The position numbers were made by a program, and so were the translations under genes. Below, piece by piece: positions 32,259 to 41,491 of a DNA stretch of 64,000 nt (position 1 is the first letter of the stretch; the number at the start of each line of letters is the position of its first letter). Under the pieces are notes generated by a model. It did not search any database. It worked only from the letters and a program-made list of their open reading frames with translations, and was not told where the DNA came from. This stretch comes from JBIQKZ01 sp044464765 (GTDB lineage: Bacteria; Pseudomonadota; Gammaproteobacteria; Burkholderiales; Burkholderiaceae_B): contig JBIQKZ010000015.1 of NCBI GenBank assembly GCA_044464765.1, forward strand, positions 1-64,000. Direction: 5' to 3'.

Positions 32259-33911
32259 ATGAGCCAGCCGGAAGCCCTGCTCAACCGTTTTCCTGCGCTG
32301 GCCCGCCTAAGCGCGCTCCCCAAGCCTCTGCTCATGGGGGCAGCGGCGGCGCTTGTCGCCGTTATTGCCGTGGCGCTGCTCTGGAGCCGCGCGCCCGACT
32401 ATAGCGTTCTATTTTCCAATCTGGAAGATCGCGACGGCGGCGCCATTGTGACCGCCCTGACGCAGATGAATGTGCCTTATCAATTCTCGGCCAACGGCAC
32501 GGCTATCCTGGTGCCCGCTGACCGCGTACACGAAACGCGACTCACGCTGGCGGGCCAGGGGCTGCCCCGAGGAGGGGGTGTAGGATTCGAATTACTGGAC
32601 AACACCCGTTTCGGAGCCAGCCAGTTCACCGAACAAATTACATTCCAGCGCGCGCTGGAAGGCGAGCTGGCCAGTTCAATACAAGCGGTGCATGCCGTGC
32701 AGATGGCGCGCGTCCACCTGGCCATCCCCCGAGAATCCCTGTTTGTCCGCGAACGGCAAGCTCCCACCGCCTCGGTGCTGCTTAGCCTGTATGCCGGCCG
32801 CTCCCTGACGCCCGCGCAAGTGTCGGCCATTACCTGGCTGGTATCTTCCAGCGTGCCGAATCTGTCGGCCGACAATGTGTCCGTGGTGGACCAGCATGGC
32901 CGGCTGCTCACTCCGCCAACCGGCCAGGCGGGTGTCGACGGAACCCAACGCAACTTCATCAACGATATCGAACAACGCACCGTGCAACGCATCATGACCT
33001 TGCTCTCACCCCTGGTTGGGCCGGGCAATGTACATGCGCAAGCCAGCGCGGATGTCGATTTTTCACAGCGCGAACAGACATCCGAGGTCTACCGCCCCAA
33101 CCAGGCGCCGGGCGAAGCGGCTGTACGCAGCGCACAAGTCAGCGACTCGGAACAACACAATATACTGCCGCCGCAAGGCGTTCCCGGCGCTCTCACCAAC
33201 CAGCCTCCAGGCAATGTAGTTGCGCCCATTACCGCTCCTGTGCCGGCCGGGCCGGCGGCGCCCGCAGGCGCAGCGAACGTCCCCCCGTCGGGCACCGCCT
33301 CGTCCACTGTCAGTCAGCCAGGCAATACGCGCCACGACTCGACCATCAACTACGAGGTGGACCGCACGATCAGCCACATCAAGGACCCGGTGGGCAAGCT
33401 GCACCGCCTGTCGGTGGCCGTAGTCATCAACTATCAATCCGACGAAAATGGTACGCCCACGCCTCTACCACCCGAGGAAATGGAAAAGCTCACCCTGCTG
33501 GTCAAGGATGCCATGGGCTTCTCTAATGAACGCGGCGACACCGTCAGCGTGATCAATAGCGAGTTCGCACCCAACGCCACTCCAGAGATTGCTGTTTGGC
33601 AAAACCCCGCCTACCTCGACCTGGCGCAGCAAGCTCTACGGTATCTGCTGATCGCCGTGGGCCTGTTCCTGCTCTGGAGCAAGTTGCTCAAGCCCTTCGT
33701 GAACAGTTTGCTGGCGCATCAGAGTCGTGTGCAAGCTGTCGAGGTGGATAATGCGGCCGCTGCGGCCGACGCGGCCGCAGCGGCCCGGCGCGCCACGGAA
33801 ATCAGCCGATACGAAGATAACTTGAGCATCGCCCAAGGACTTGCCGGCAAAGATCCTCGAGCCGTCGCCATGGTCATACGTTCGTGGATGGAAAAAAATG
33901 GCAAGTCCTGA
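32259..33911 (+). CDS. fliF: Flagellar MS-ring protein FliF
   Basis: Inner-membrane protein of 550 aa that builds the MS ring, base of the motor and housing of the export gate. Two membrane helices are clear, near residues 25-46 and about 445-465 (ALRYLLIAVGLFLLWS). Between them lie the ring-building motifs (RVHLAIPRESLF) and a long Pro/Ala-rich linker. The C-terminal tail binds FliG. I start at the ATG 32259; a GTG at 32241 is possible, and neither has a good Shine-Dalgarno site. It begins the fliFGHIJKLMNOPQR series and overlaps fliG by 14 bases. Confidence 0.95.
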   Translation: MSQPEALLNRFPALARLSALPKPLLMGAAAALVAVIAVALLWSRAPDYSVLFSNLEDRDGGAIVTALTQMNVPYQFSANGTAILVPADRVHETRLTLAGQGLPRGGGVGFELLDNTRFGASQFTEQITFQRALEGELASSIQAVHAVQMARVHLAIPRESLFVRERQAPTASVLLSLYAGRSLTPAQVSAITWLVSSSVPNLSADNVSVVDQHGRLLTPPTGQAGVDGTQRNFINDIEQRTVQRIMTLLSPLVGPGNVHAQASADVDFSQREQTSEVYRPNQAPGEAAVRSAQVSDSEQHNILPPQGVPGALTNQPPGNVVAPITAPVPAGPAAPAGAANVPPSGTASSTVSQPGNTRHDSTINYEVDRTISHIKDPVGKLHRLSVAVVINYQSDENGTPTPLPPEEMEKLTLLVKDAMGFSNERGDTVSVINSEFAPNATPEIAVWQNPAYLDLAQQALRYLLIAVGLFLLWSKLLKPFVNSLLAHQSRVQAVEVDNAAAAADAAAAARRATEISRYEDNLSIAQGLAGKDPRAVAMVIRSWMEKNGKS

Positions 33912-34899
33912 CAACAATCTCGAACGCTGCGCGATACTCATGATGTCGCTTGGCGAGGACGCCGCCGCAGAAGTTTTCAAATACATGTCGGCACGTGAAG
34001 TGCAGATGGTGGGCGCCGCCATGGCCTCGCTCAAGCACATCACACGTCAGGACGTGGATGCCGTACTCGAAGACTTCCGCCAGGAGGCTGACCAGTTCAT
34101 GGCGGTCACCATCGGTTCAGATGACTACATCCGGTCCGTACTCACCAAGGCGTTAGGCACGGACCGGGCCGCCGGGCTGATCGAAGACATACTCGAAGCG
34201 GGCGAAGGCGGCAATGGCATTGACGCCTTGAACTGGCTGGACGCAACCAGCGTAGCAGAACTGATCGGCGACGAGCATCCACAGATCATCGCCACGATTC
34301 TCGTGCATCTCGAACGGGATCGCGCCTCGGGAGTGCTGGCCTTGCTGAACGAAAGGGTACGCAACGACGTGCTGCTGCGCATTGCCACCTTCGGTGGTGT
34401 ACAGCCCGCTGCCTTGCACGAACTGACCGAAGTGCTTAACGACATGCTTTCAGGACAAGGCGCCAAGCGCAGCAAGATGGGGGGGATACGCACCGCGGCC
34501 GAAATCCTGAACTTCATGAGCTCCAGCGACGAAGACGAGACCGTCTCCAGCCTGCGCGAAATCGATCCCGATCTGGCGCAGCGCATTGTCGACGAAATGT
34601 TCGTCTTTGATAACCTGGCGGACATCGAAGACGCCTCCATCCAGTTGGTGCTCAAGGAAATTGATACCGAAACACTTGCCATTGCCCTGAAAGGCGCACA
34701 TGAAGACCTGCGCGAGAAGTTCCTGAGCAATATGTCGAATCGTGCGGCCGGCATGTTGCGCGACGACCTGGAAGCCCAGGGTCCCATCCGCATGTCGCGC
34801 GTCGAAGAGGCGCAAAAGAGCATCTTGCAGGTTGCCCGCAACATGGCGGAAAGCGGTCTGTTCACTCTGGGTCACCCAGGAGACGACGAGTATGTCTGA
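33898..34899 (+). CDS. fliG: Flagellar motor switch protein FliG
   Basis: C-ring protein (333 aa) that contacts FliF, FliM and the stators and produces torque. The N-terminal domain (ERCAILMMSLGEDAAAEVFKYM), the EHPQ-motif middle domain (GDEHPQIIATILVHL) and the C-terminal charged ridge region (IDTETLAIALKGA to EKFLSNMSNRAA) are all present. The ATG at 33898 lies inside the end of fliF, preceded by TGGATGGA. The stop overlaps fliH. Confidence 0.97.
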   Translation: MASPDNNLERCAILMMSLGEDAAAEVFKYMSAREVQMVGAAMASLKHITRQDVDAVLEDFRQEADQFMAVTIGSDDYIRSVLTKALGTDRAAGLIEDILEAGEGGNGIDALNWLDATSVAELIGDEHPQIIATILVHLERDRASGVLALLNERVRNDVLLRIATFGGVQPAALHELTEVLNDMLSGQGAKRSKMGGIRTAAEILNFMSSSDEDETVSSLREIDPDLAQRIVDEMFVFDNLADIEDASIQLVLKEIDTETLAIALKGAHEDLREKFLSNMSNRAAGMLRDDLEAQGPIRMSRVEEAQKSILQVARNMAESGLFTLGHPGDDEYV

Positions 34900-35659
34900 G
34901 TCGCACCGCCCCAAGCCGCAGCAAACCGGTCCTGGGATTCACCGCCAAGACTGGGCGCGCTGGACCATGCGTGAGTTCCCATTACACGAAACACGCCTGA
35001 CCGGCTCCCCGGATGCGGACGCCCAAATGCAAGACAGCCTGCGCAGCCGGATCGAGGAACTCACAGAGCAAGCCCGAGCCACGGCGCGTCGCCAAGGCCA
35101 CGAACAAGGCCATGGCGAAGGTTACTCCAAGGGGCTCGAGCAAGGCGTCAAAGACGGCTTTGCCTCGGGCAAGGAACAAGGCCACGCTGACGGTTATCAA
35201 CAAGGCTACGACGCCGGCCAGGCCGCCAGTGCCGCCGAAGCCGCTCGTCTGGCCGAAGCCGCCCAGGCCTGCGCGCACGCCCTGCACCATCTGGAAACCG
35301 ACGTCGGCCAGGCCTTGATTTCGTTAGCCGTCAGCATTGCACAGCAGGTGGTGCGCTCCGCCCTGCAGGTCGATAACGAGAAGATACTGGATGTGGTGCA
35401 AGACATTCTGCGGGCCACTGATGGCAGCCAGGCCATCTTGCGCCTTCGCGTCAACCGCGACGACGAGGCCCTGATCCGCCGTTACCTGTCCAACGATCCA
35501 AGCATCCAGAACTGGCGTGTCATGGCTGATGACTCCATCGAACGCGGCGGTTGCATCGCGGAAACCGCCTTGGGCAATATTGACGCGACCCTCCAGACGC
35601 GCTGGCAAAGAATTATTTCGGCGTTGGGCGAAAGCCATCCTTGGGCCTCAACGTCATGA
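34892..35659 (+). CDS. fliH: Flagellar export regulator FliH
   Basis: Cytoplasmic negative regulator of the FliI ATPase (255 aa); it tethers FliI to the C ring. A central run of Gly-x3-Gly repeats at about residues 65-112 (GHEQGHGEGYSKGLEQGVKD) forms the typical rod. The C-terminal domain (LISLAVSIAQQVVRSALQ) resembles V-type ATPase subunit E. The start is the ATG overlapping the fliG stop. The stop overlaps fliI by 4 bases. Confidence 0.95.
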   Translation: MSESHRPKPQQTGPGIHRQDWARWTMREFPLHETRLTGSPDADAQMQDSLRSRIEELTEQARATARRQGHEQGHGEGYSKGLEQGVKDGFASGKEQGHADGYQQGYDAGQAASAAEAARLAEAAQACAHALHHLETDVGQALISLAVSIAQQVVRSALQVDNEKILDVVQDILRATDGSQAILRLRVNRDDEALIRRYLSNDPSIQNWRVMADDSIERGGCIAETALGNIDATLQTRWQRIISALGESHPWASTS

Positions 35660-37110
35660 GCAGCACGTCCGCTCCGCTGAAAACCCCCGCTGCGCGGTGG
35701 CAGGCCCAGCTGGCTGCAGGCGCCCAGCGCGTCACTCATACCGAATCCTGGTTGGCCACAGGTCAAGTAACTCGTGCCACGGGGCTAGTGCTGGAAGCCA
35801 CAGGGCTGCGGCTGCCGGTTGGAGCCGCGTGCAAGGTTGAAATTTCCCCCGGGCAAGATCACTGGGCCGACGCCGAGGTGGTCGGATTCAACGGCAACAC
35901 GCTGTATCTGATGCCCCAAAGCGATATTTCCGGTTTGCCGCCCGGCGCACGAGTCCTGCCGGTCGAAGCCGGTCTGCACCACCGTATCGAGCTCCCGCTC
36001 TATGATGTTCTCGAGAATCCGGCGGCTCCGCGCACCCGCCACTTGCCGGTCGGCGACGCGCTTCTAGGCCGGGTGCTGGACGGCGCAGGCCGCCCCCTGG
36101 ACGATCTGGGTCCGTTGCGCAAGGTCAGCCCCGCAGCCCTTGGCGCACAGACAATCAACCCGTTGGCGCGCGCGCCGATCGACACGGTACTGGATGTGGG
36201 CGTGCGCGCCATCAATGGCTTGCTGACGGTCGGCCGGGGCCAGCGCATGGGCCTGTTCGCGGGGTCGGGCGTGGGCAAAAGCGTTCTGTTGGGCATGATG
36301 GCCCGCTATACAAAGGCCGACGTGGTGGTGGTCGGCCTGATCGGCGAACGCGGCCGCGAAGTGAAAGAGTTCATCGAGCGCAACCTGGGGCCGGAAGGGC
36401 TGCGGCGTTCGGTGGTCGTAGCTGCGCCAGCCGACGTTTCCCCTTTGCTGCGCATGCAAGGCGCCGTGTACGCCACGCGTCTGGCGGAACACTTTCGCGA
36501 CCAAGGCAAGAATGTTCTGTTGATCATGGATTCCCTGACTCGCTATGCCATGGCGCAACGCGAAATTGCCCTGGCTATCGGCGAACCTCCGGCAACCAAA
36601 GGGTATCCGCCCTCGGTCTTTGCCAAGCTTCCCGCACTGGTGGAGCGAGCGGGCAACGGCGCTGCGATCGGCTCCGCACCCGCCGGCTCGATCACCGCCT
36701 TCTACACTGTCCTGACCGAAGGCGATGATCAGCAAGACCCCATCGCCGATTCGGCACGGGCCATCCTCGACGGCCATATCGTTCTGTCGCGCCACCTGGC
36801 GGAAGCCGGGCATTATCCGGCCATCGACATCGAAGCCTCGATCTCCCGGGTGATGTCCGCGATTGTGCCGCCACAGCAGTTAAGCATGGTTCACCGGTTC
36901 AAGCAGATCTTCTCAAGATACCAGCGCAACCGTGACCTCGTCGCGGTAGGCGCCTATACCCGAGGCAACGATCCTCAAATCGATGAGGCCATCGAAAAAT
37001 ACCCATGGCTGGAAGCCTATTTGCAGCAAGGCATGGACAGCCGGATCGACTATCCCCGCGCAACCAGCGAGCTTGATGGCCTGTTGGGCCGCAACCCCGC
37101 TCAACCATAG
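35656..37110 (+). CDS. fliI: Flagellum-specific ATPase FliI
   Basis: Hexameric ATPase (484 aa) that helps deliver substrates to the export gate. Walker A is GSGVGKS (203-209) and Walker B is VLLIMDSLTRYA. The segment PPSVFAKLPALVERAG and the C-terminal GAYTRGNDPQIDEAI are standard. It starts within the fliH stop (ATGA). FliJ follows 7 bases after the stop. Confidence 0.97.
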   Translation: MSSTSAPLKTPAARWQAQLAAGAQRVTHTESWLATGQVTRATGLVLEATGLRLPVGAACKVEISPGQDHWADAEVVGFNGNTLYLMPQSDISGLPPGARVLPVEAGLHHRIELPLYDVLENPAAPRTRHLPVGDALLGRVLDGAGRPLDDLGPLRKVSPAALGAQTINPLARAPIDTVLDVGVRAINGLLTVGRGQRMGLFAGSGVGKSVLLGMMARYTKADVVVVGLIGERGREVKEFIERNLGPEGLRRSVVVAAPADVSPLLRMQGAVYATRLAEHFRDQGKNVLLIMDSLTRYAMAQREIALAIGEPPATKGYPPSVFAKLPALVERAGNGAAIGSAPAGSITAFYTVLTEGDDQQDPIADSARAILDGHIVLSRHLAEAGHYPAIDIEASISRVMSAIVPPQQLSMVHRFKQIFSRYQRNRDLVAVGAYTRGNDPQIDEAIEKYPWLEAYLQQGMDSRIDYPRATSELDGLLGRNPAQP

Positions 37111-37117
37111 GCCGGCC

Positions 37118-37567
37118 ATGAAAAACCACACCTCGTTCAACACCTTGATCGACCTGGCGCAGCACGACGTGGACGAAGCGGCGCGCAGCCTGCAGGCGCT
37201 GAACACGTCGCGCCAGAATGCCGAAGAGCAATTATCAACACTGCTTGTCTATCGACAAGACTATGCCGATAGATTGCAGCAGTCGGTGAAAGCCGGTCTG
37301 TCAGCATCGAACTACCGCAATTTTAGGCAGTTTATCGCCACTTTGGATGAGGCCATTTCACAGCAAAATAAGGTTATGGCGCGGATCGATCTGCAGGTCG
37401 AACAAAGCCGTAGCAATTGGCAGGCCGAAAAACGCCGCCTCGGTTCGTTCGAAACCCTGCAAACACGCAAGGAGCATCAGCAGTTGCTGCGCGACAATCG
37501 GAACGAACAGCGCGCCAACGACGAAATCTCCGCCAATTTGCTTCGCCGGGCGCATGCCCGACCTTAA
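37118..37567 (+). CDS. fliJ: Flagellar export protein FliJ
   Basis: Two-helix coiled-coil protein (149 aa) that sits in the FliI ring like the gamma subunit of F1 and couples proton flow to export. Long heptad stretches (LDEAISQQNKVMARIDLQVE, TLQTRKEHQQLLRDNRNEQR) fill the sequence. Assignment rests on size, coiled coil and place after fliI. The ATG at 37118 gives a family-length protein; the frame is open further upstream only through fliI. Confidence 0.9.
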   Translation: MKNHTSFNTLIDLAQHDVDEAARSLQALNTSRQNAEEQLSTLLVYRQDYADRLQQSVKAGLSASNYRNFRQFIATLDEAISQQNKVMARIDLQVEQSRSNWQAEKRRLGSFETLQTRKEHQQLLRDNRNEQRANDEISANLLRRAHARP

Positions 37568-37582
37568 CTTCTGGCCACTGTC

Positions 37583-38992
37583 ATGAACATTTCCACGATT
37601 GCCGCTGTGTCCTTCGCAACAGGCTTGCCTGCCACGCACTCGGCGGCACCCGGCAAGCAGGAGCCCGACGGCCAAGTCTTCGCGGATATGCTTACGGGAC
37701 AGAGGCAGGGTCTTGGTGATAAACCGGTCGGCCAAGGGGTTGCCCCTGAATCCATTACCGATGAAACCGTCGCCCACAGCGGCTCTCCTGTAGAAACAGG
37801 CCTGGACAGCCGGCAGGCGCACGAAGAAGATGCCGATTCGATGCAAGGCGATCCATTGCTTGGCCTGACCGGGTTGACGCCACCGGCCACACCTCGGACA
37901 CACGGCCTTTCATCTGAAGCGGGGCGACAACATGCTCGCCTTGAAGATAACGCCCATACAAAGCCTGCCGGACAACTTGCCGGTCTACTCGTGGACCGCG
38001 CGCCGGGCCACGCAACGTCGTCGATATCCGCTCCCGATACGCACAATGTTCGCACCATAACCGAATTCGCCGCAGCCAACGCCGCGCTTCCGCAAGCTGC
38101 GGACAATCGCGCAAGCAACCGCACAGTCAAGCAAACCGATGGCATGGCCTTCGGTTCGGGCCAAGCCTTGCCGAGCCCACCCAGCGGCGCACTCGACAAT
38201 CACCCCTCGCAGGCGCCCGTAGCCGCCTTGCATAATGTGCTGTCCCATACCGTTAATGCACCCAGCAGTGCAATGCCCCACCAAACAACCATAGAACGAC
38301 GGGCCGATACCCACCGCATGCCAAACGCGCGCGCACTGTCTACCGAGCCGGGCAGTCAGGCACGCGCCACCGAACCTGCTTCCCGCACAGCGGCCCCATT
38401 AGCCACGGAGGCCTTCAGCCGCATAATCGTCGACAACGCGACCATGCCCCCGAGCACGACGCCCGACACGCCGCAGACCAACCCCGCCGCGGCGCCAACG
38501 GCTTCCGTATTAACCGCTAGCGGCAACGGGCTGCCGACTCTTTCCGGTGCTGTCGTCACACCTTTTCAACATGGGGAATGGGCACATGACTTCAGTCGCC
38601 AGACCGTCGCCCTGCTTTCAACAAAGCCTGGGGAGGTTCGCCAGGCTGAACTTAGGCTGGATCCGCCCGAGCTTGGCCCCATCCGCATTTCAATCAGCCT
38701 GAACGAGAATGTTGCACACGCGGCCTTTGTCTCGGCGCACTCATCAGTTCGCCAAGCGGTGGAAAATGCGTTGCCGCAATTGGCCCAGCAGTTGGCCCAA
38801 GCGGGTATTTCTCTGGGCCAAGCCAATGTCAGCGACCAAGGCCAGGCACAACAAGGGCAGTTCGAACCGCCATCGCAACGCTCAGCGGGCTCTTCGAGCC
38901 CGGCACAAGGCGCTTCTATTGACGCCAGCCCGGGCCAGACGCCAATTGCCTCGCGTATGGCAACGACATCATTGATCGATACGTTTGCCTGA
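37583..38992 (+). CDS. fliK: Flagellar hook-length control protein FliK
   Basis: Secreted molecular ruler (469 aa) that stops hook growth near its set length and switches FlhB to filament substrates. The N-terminal 320 residues are low-complexity. The compact C-terminal domain (RQAELRLDPPELGPIRISISL, then ENALPQLAQQLAQAGISLGQANV) is the diagnostic switch domain. Position after fliJ and before fliL is canonical. It is one of two FliK-domain proteins in the window and the one that best matches the family. Confidence 0.93.
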   Translation: MNISTIAAVSFATGLPATHSAAPGKQEPDGQVFADMLTGQRQGLGDKPVGQGVAPESITDETVAHSGSPVETGLDSRQAHEEDADSMQGDPLLGLTGLTPPATPRTHGLSSEAGRQHARLEDNAHTKPAGQLAGLLVDRAPGHATSSISAPDTHNVRTITEFAAANAALPQAADNRASNRTVKQTDGMAFGSGQALPSPPSGALDNHPSQAPVAALHNVLSHTVNAPSSAMPHQTTIERRADTHRMPNARALSTEPGSQARATEPASRTAAPLATEAFSRIIVDNATMPPSTTPDTPQTNPAAAPTASVLTASGNGLPTLSGAVVTPFQHGEWAHDFSRQTVALLSTKPGEVRQAELRLDPPELGPIRISISLNENVAHAAFVSAHSSVRQAVENALPQLAQQLAQAGISLGQANVSDQGQAQQGQFEPPSQRSAGSSSPAQGASIDASPGQTPIASRMATTSLIDTFA

Positions 38993-39062
38993 TACCAGCC
39001 GTGCACACGAACCACTTCGCTTTTTATAGTCGCTTCATAAAAATTACCCCGATCCAGACAAC

Positions 39063-39530
39063 ATGAATTTGATCAAAACTGTTCTACTGGTGCTTGTCGT
39101 CATCGCCGCTACGGTGGCGGGAACCATGTATTACCTCAACAATTCATCCTCGACGGTTTTGGCCGGTCGCACCGCCAAGACAGCGACAGCGGCGCCAGCG
39201 CCGGTGGCCATCCCGAACCCGATCTTCCTGCCCCTGGAAGCGTTTACGGTAACGCTCAACGACAAGCACTCAAGCCGCATCCTGTACCTGGAAATTACCT
39301 TGCGCGTCGCCGATACATCGTCTCGCGGCCAACTCGTGGAATACATGCCTGAAGTGCGCAATCGCATTCTGGCCGAACTGGCGCGGCACACACCCGACTC
39401 CGTGCAAACGCCTGAGGGCCGCGCCAACCTGATCGAGTCGCTAAGATCCGTCATTGCGCAACGCTATCATCCCGAATTGCGGGGGCCGGATCTGCAAAGC
39501 GTACTGTTCACCGCATTCGTGGTTCAGTAA
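39063..39530 (+). CDS. fliL: Flagellar basal body-associated protein FliL
   Basis: Single-pass inner-membrane protein (155 aa) that surrounds the stator and supports torque. The membrane helix spans about residues 5-25. A periplasmic linker precedes the SPFH-like domain (FLPLEAFTVTLNDKHSSRILYLEITLRV). The stop codon abuts the fliM ATG directly (TAA then ATG), so translation is coupled. A 70-base gap separates it from fliK. Confidence 0.95.
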   Translation: MNLIKTVLLVLVVIAATVAGTMYYLNNSSSTVLAGRTAKTATAAPAPVAIPNPIFLPLEAFTVTLNDKHSSRILYLEITLRVADTSSRGQLVEYMPEVRNRILAELARHTPDSVQTPEGRANLIESLRSVIAQRYHPELRGPDLQSVLFTAFVVQ

Positions 39531-40532
39531 ATGGCCTACTCCAACTTTCTTTCTCAAGATGAAGTTGATGCGCTCATTGCAGGCGTCAGGGGCGAGAGCG
39601 CCGATGAGGACAAAGCCAAGGATCTTGGCGGGGTAAGACCCTACGACCTAAGCTCGCCTGATCGCGTCGTGCGCAACCGCATGCAGACGCTGGAACTGAT
39701 CAATGAACGCTTCGCACGCCGCCTCAGGTCAGTCTTGCTGTCCTTTATGCGCCGCAATGCCGACATTACCGTGTCCACCATCAAGGTACAGAAATATTCG
39801 GACTTTGAACGCAACCTGCCCGTACCCAGCAATCTGAACATGGTGACCATGAAGCCCTTGCGCGGCGCGGCTCTGTTCACGTTTGACCCCAACCTGGTGT
39901 TCTTGGTGATCGACAGCCTGTTCGGCGGCCATGGCCGCTACACCACACGCGTCGAAGGTCGCGACTTCACGACGACCGAGCAGCGCATTATCCGGCGCCT
40001 GCTCAACCTGACGCTCGAAAGCTACGGCTCGTCGTGGCAATCCGTGTACCCCGTTGACTTCGAATATATACGCTCCGAGATGCACACCAAGTTTGCCAGT
40101 ATTACCAGCGGCAACGAGATCGTTGTCGTGTCGTCCTTCAATATCGAACTTGGCGCATCCGGCGGCAATCTGAATATCTGCCTGCCCTACTCCATGATCG
40201 AACCGGTGCGCGACCTGTTGATCAGGCCTTTGCAAGACACCTCGATGGAGTCCGTCGATCAGCGCTGGATGCAGCAGTTGTCGCGACAGGTCCGTAGCGC
40301 CGATGTTGAGCTGGTTGCCGAGTTCGCCCAAATTCCCACCACGATTTCCCGTTTGCTCCAGCTGAAGGCAGGAGACGTACTGCCGCTGGACATCACCCCC
40401 ACCATTACCGCGCATGTCGGCAACGTACCCATCATGGAGTGCGCCTACGGCACGTTCAATGGACGCTATGCCTTGCGTGTACAGAAGCTGCTGCCCAACG
40501 CCGAGCCCGAATTCAAGAAAGAACCATCATGA
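39531..40532 (+). CDS. fliM: Flagellar motor switch protein FliM
   Basis: C-ring protein (333 aa) that receives phospho-CheY. The CheY-binding N-terminal motif LSQDEVDALIAG is at residues 7-18. The CheC-like middle domain includes RNRMQTLELINERFARRLRS and LVFLVIDSLFGGHGRY. The C-terminal SpoA domain ends with the residues that pair with FliN. The stop overlaps fliN by 4 bases. Confidence 0.97.
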   Translation: MAYSNFLSQDEVDALIAGVRGESADEDKAKDLGGVRPYDLSSPDRVVRNRMQTLELINERFARRLRSVLLSFMRRNADITVSTIKVQKYSDFERNLPVPSNLNMVTMKPLRGAALFTFDPNLVFLVIDSLFGGHGRYTTRVEGRDFTTTEQRIIRRLLNLTLESYGSSWQSVYPVDFEYIRSEMHTKFASITSGNEIVVVSSFNIELGASGGNLNICLPYSMIEPVRDLLIRPLQDTSMESVDQRWMQQLSRQVRSADVELVAEFAQIPTTISRLLQLKAGDVLPLDITPTITAHVGNVPIMECAYGTFNGRYALRVQKLLPNAEPEFKKEPS

Positions 40533-41131
40533 CTGACCCCACCCAAGAGCACGATAAACAAGGCGTGACGCCAGAGCCCGCCAAGACGCAGGCGGATGAC
40601 GACTGGGCCGCTGCGCTCGCGGAACAGGCCGCGCAGACGCGCGCCCCCACGCAGGCAGACGACCTGGGTGGAGCAGATGACTGGGCAGCAGCTCTGGCCG
40701 AGCAAACCGCAGCCGCCAATGCCGCCGGAAAGCAGGACGCGGCTCAAGCCGCGCCGTCAGGCACCGCGAACACATCGTCTGGCATCCCGTCTGACACAGT
40801 CGCCGACCCCGCGTCTGCAGCTCACGTATTCCAACCCCTTGACGGCGCCGCCGCCATGGGTGAAAGCGACATCGACTTGATCATGGACATTCCCGTCCAG
40901 CTTTCCGTCGAGCTTGGCCGCACGCGACTGACCATCAAGAATATTCTGCAATTGGGCCAAGGTTCGGTCGTCGAGCTGGATGGCCTGGCAGGTGAACCCA
41001 TGGACATTTTCGTAAACGGCTATCTGATCGCCCAGGGCGAAGTCGTCGTCGTGGACGAAAAATACGGCATACGCCTGACGGACATCATCACGCCCTCGGA
41101 TCGGCTTAGCCGCCTGAATGGCAAGCGCTAG
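40529..41131 (+). CDS. fliN: Flagellar motor switch protein FliN
   Basis: C-ring protein of 200 aa, longer than the usual 130-160. The C-terminal SpoA domain (about 115-195) is typical: MDIPVQLSVELGRTRLTIKN, then EPMDIFVNGYLIAQGEVVVV. The N-terminal 110 residues are acidic and Ala-rich and contain the same ten-residue unit twice, DDWAAALAEQ at 24-33 and 50-59. That suggests an internal duplication. The start overlaps the fliM stop. FliO begins 2 bases after the stop. Confidence 0.95.
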   Translation: MTDPTQEHDKQGVTPEPAKTQADDDWAAALAEQAAQTRAPTQADDLGGADDWAAALAEQTAAANAAGKQDAAQAAPSGTANTSSGIPSDTVADPASAAHVFQPLDGAAAMGESDIDLIMDIPVQLSVELGRTRLTIKNILQLGQGSVVELDGLAGEPMDIFVNGYLIAQGEVVVVDEKYGIRLTDIITPSDRLSRLNGKR

Positions 41132-41133
41132 CC

Positions 41134-41475
41134 ATGGATGAAGTTTCTGTCCTGCGCCTGCTGGCCAGCCTGGCACTCATCGTCGCGCTGATATTGGCCG
41201 GCGCCTGGCTGACCCGCCGGGCTGGTTGGCTGCGCCCGGGCATGCCGCAGACAGTCAAGATCATCGGCTCTCAAAGCCTGGGCGGACGCGCCTACGTCGC
41301 CGTGGTCCAGGTGGAGGATGCGCGCCTGGTTCTGGGCATTACCGCACAAAACATTTCCTTATTGCATACCCTGCCGCCCCGCCAGGCTTCCGACATGCTT
41401 GATGAACCGACCAACGTGTCAGGCCCCGGCTTTGCCGCATCGCTCAAGCAGGTTCTGGCGCGACGCGCTATGTAA
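41134..41475 (+). CDS. fliO: Flagellar biosynthetic protein FliO
   Basis: Small membrane scaffold (113 aa) for assembly of the FliP ring. One N-terminal helix (about 6-26, VLRLLASLALIVALILAGAW) is followed by a basic stretch and a short cytoplasmic domain (VKIIGSQSLGGRAYVAVVQV). The order fliN-fliO-fliP is canonical. It starts 2 bases after the fliN stop. Confidence 0.92.
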   Translation: MDEVSVLRLLASLALIVALILAGAWLTRRAGWLRPGMPQTVKIIGSQSLGGRAYVAVVQVEDARLVLGITAQNISLLHTLPPRQASDMLDEPTNVSGPGFAASLKQVLARRAM

Positions 41476-41491
41476 GCGTCAGTCATCCATC

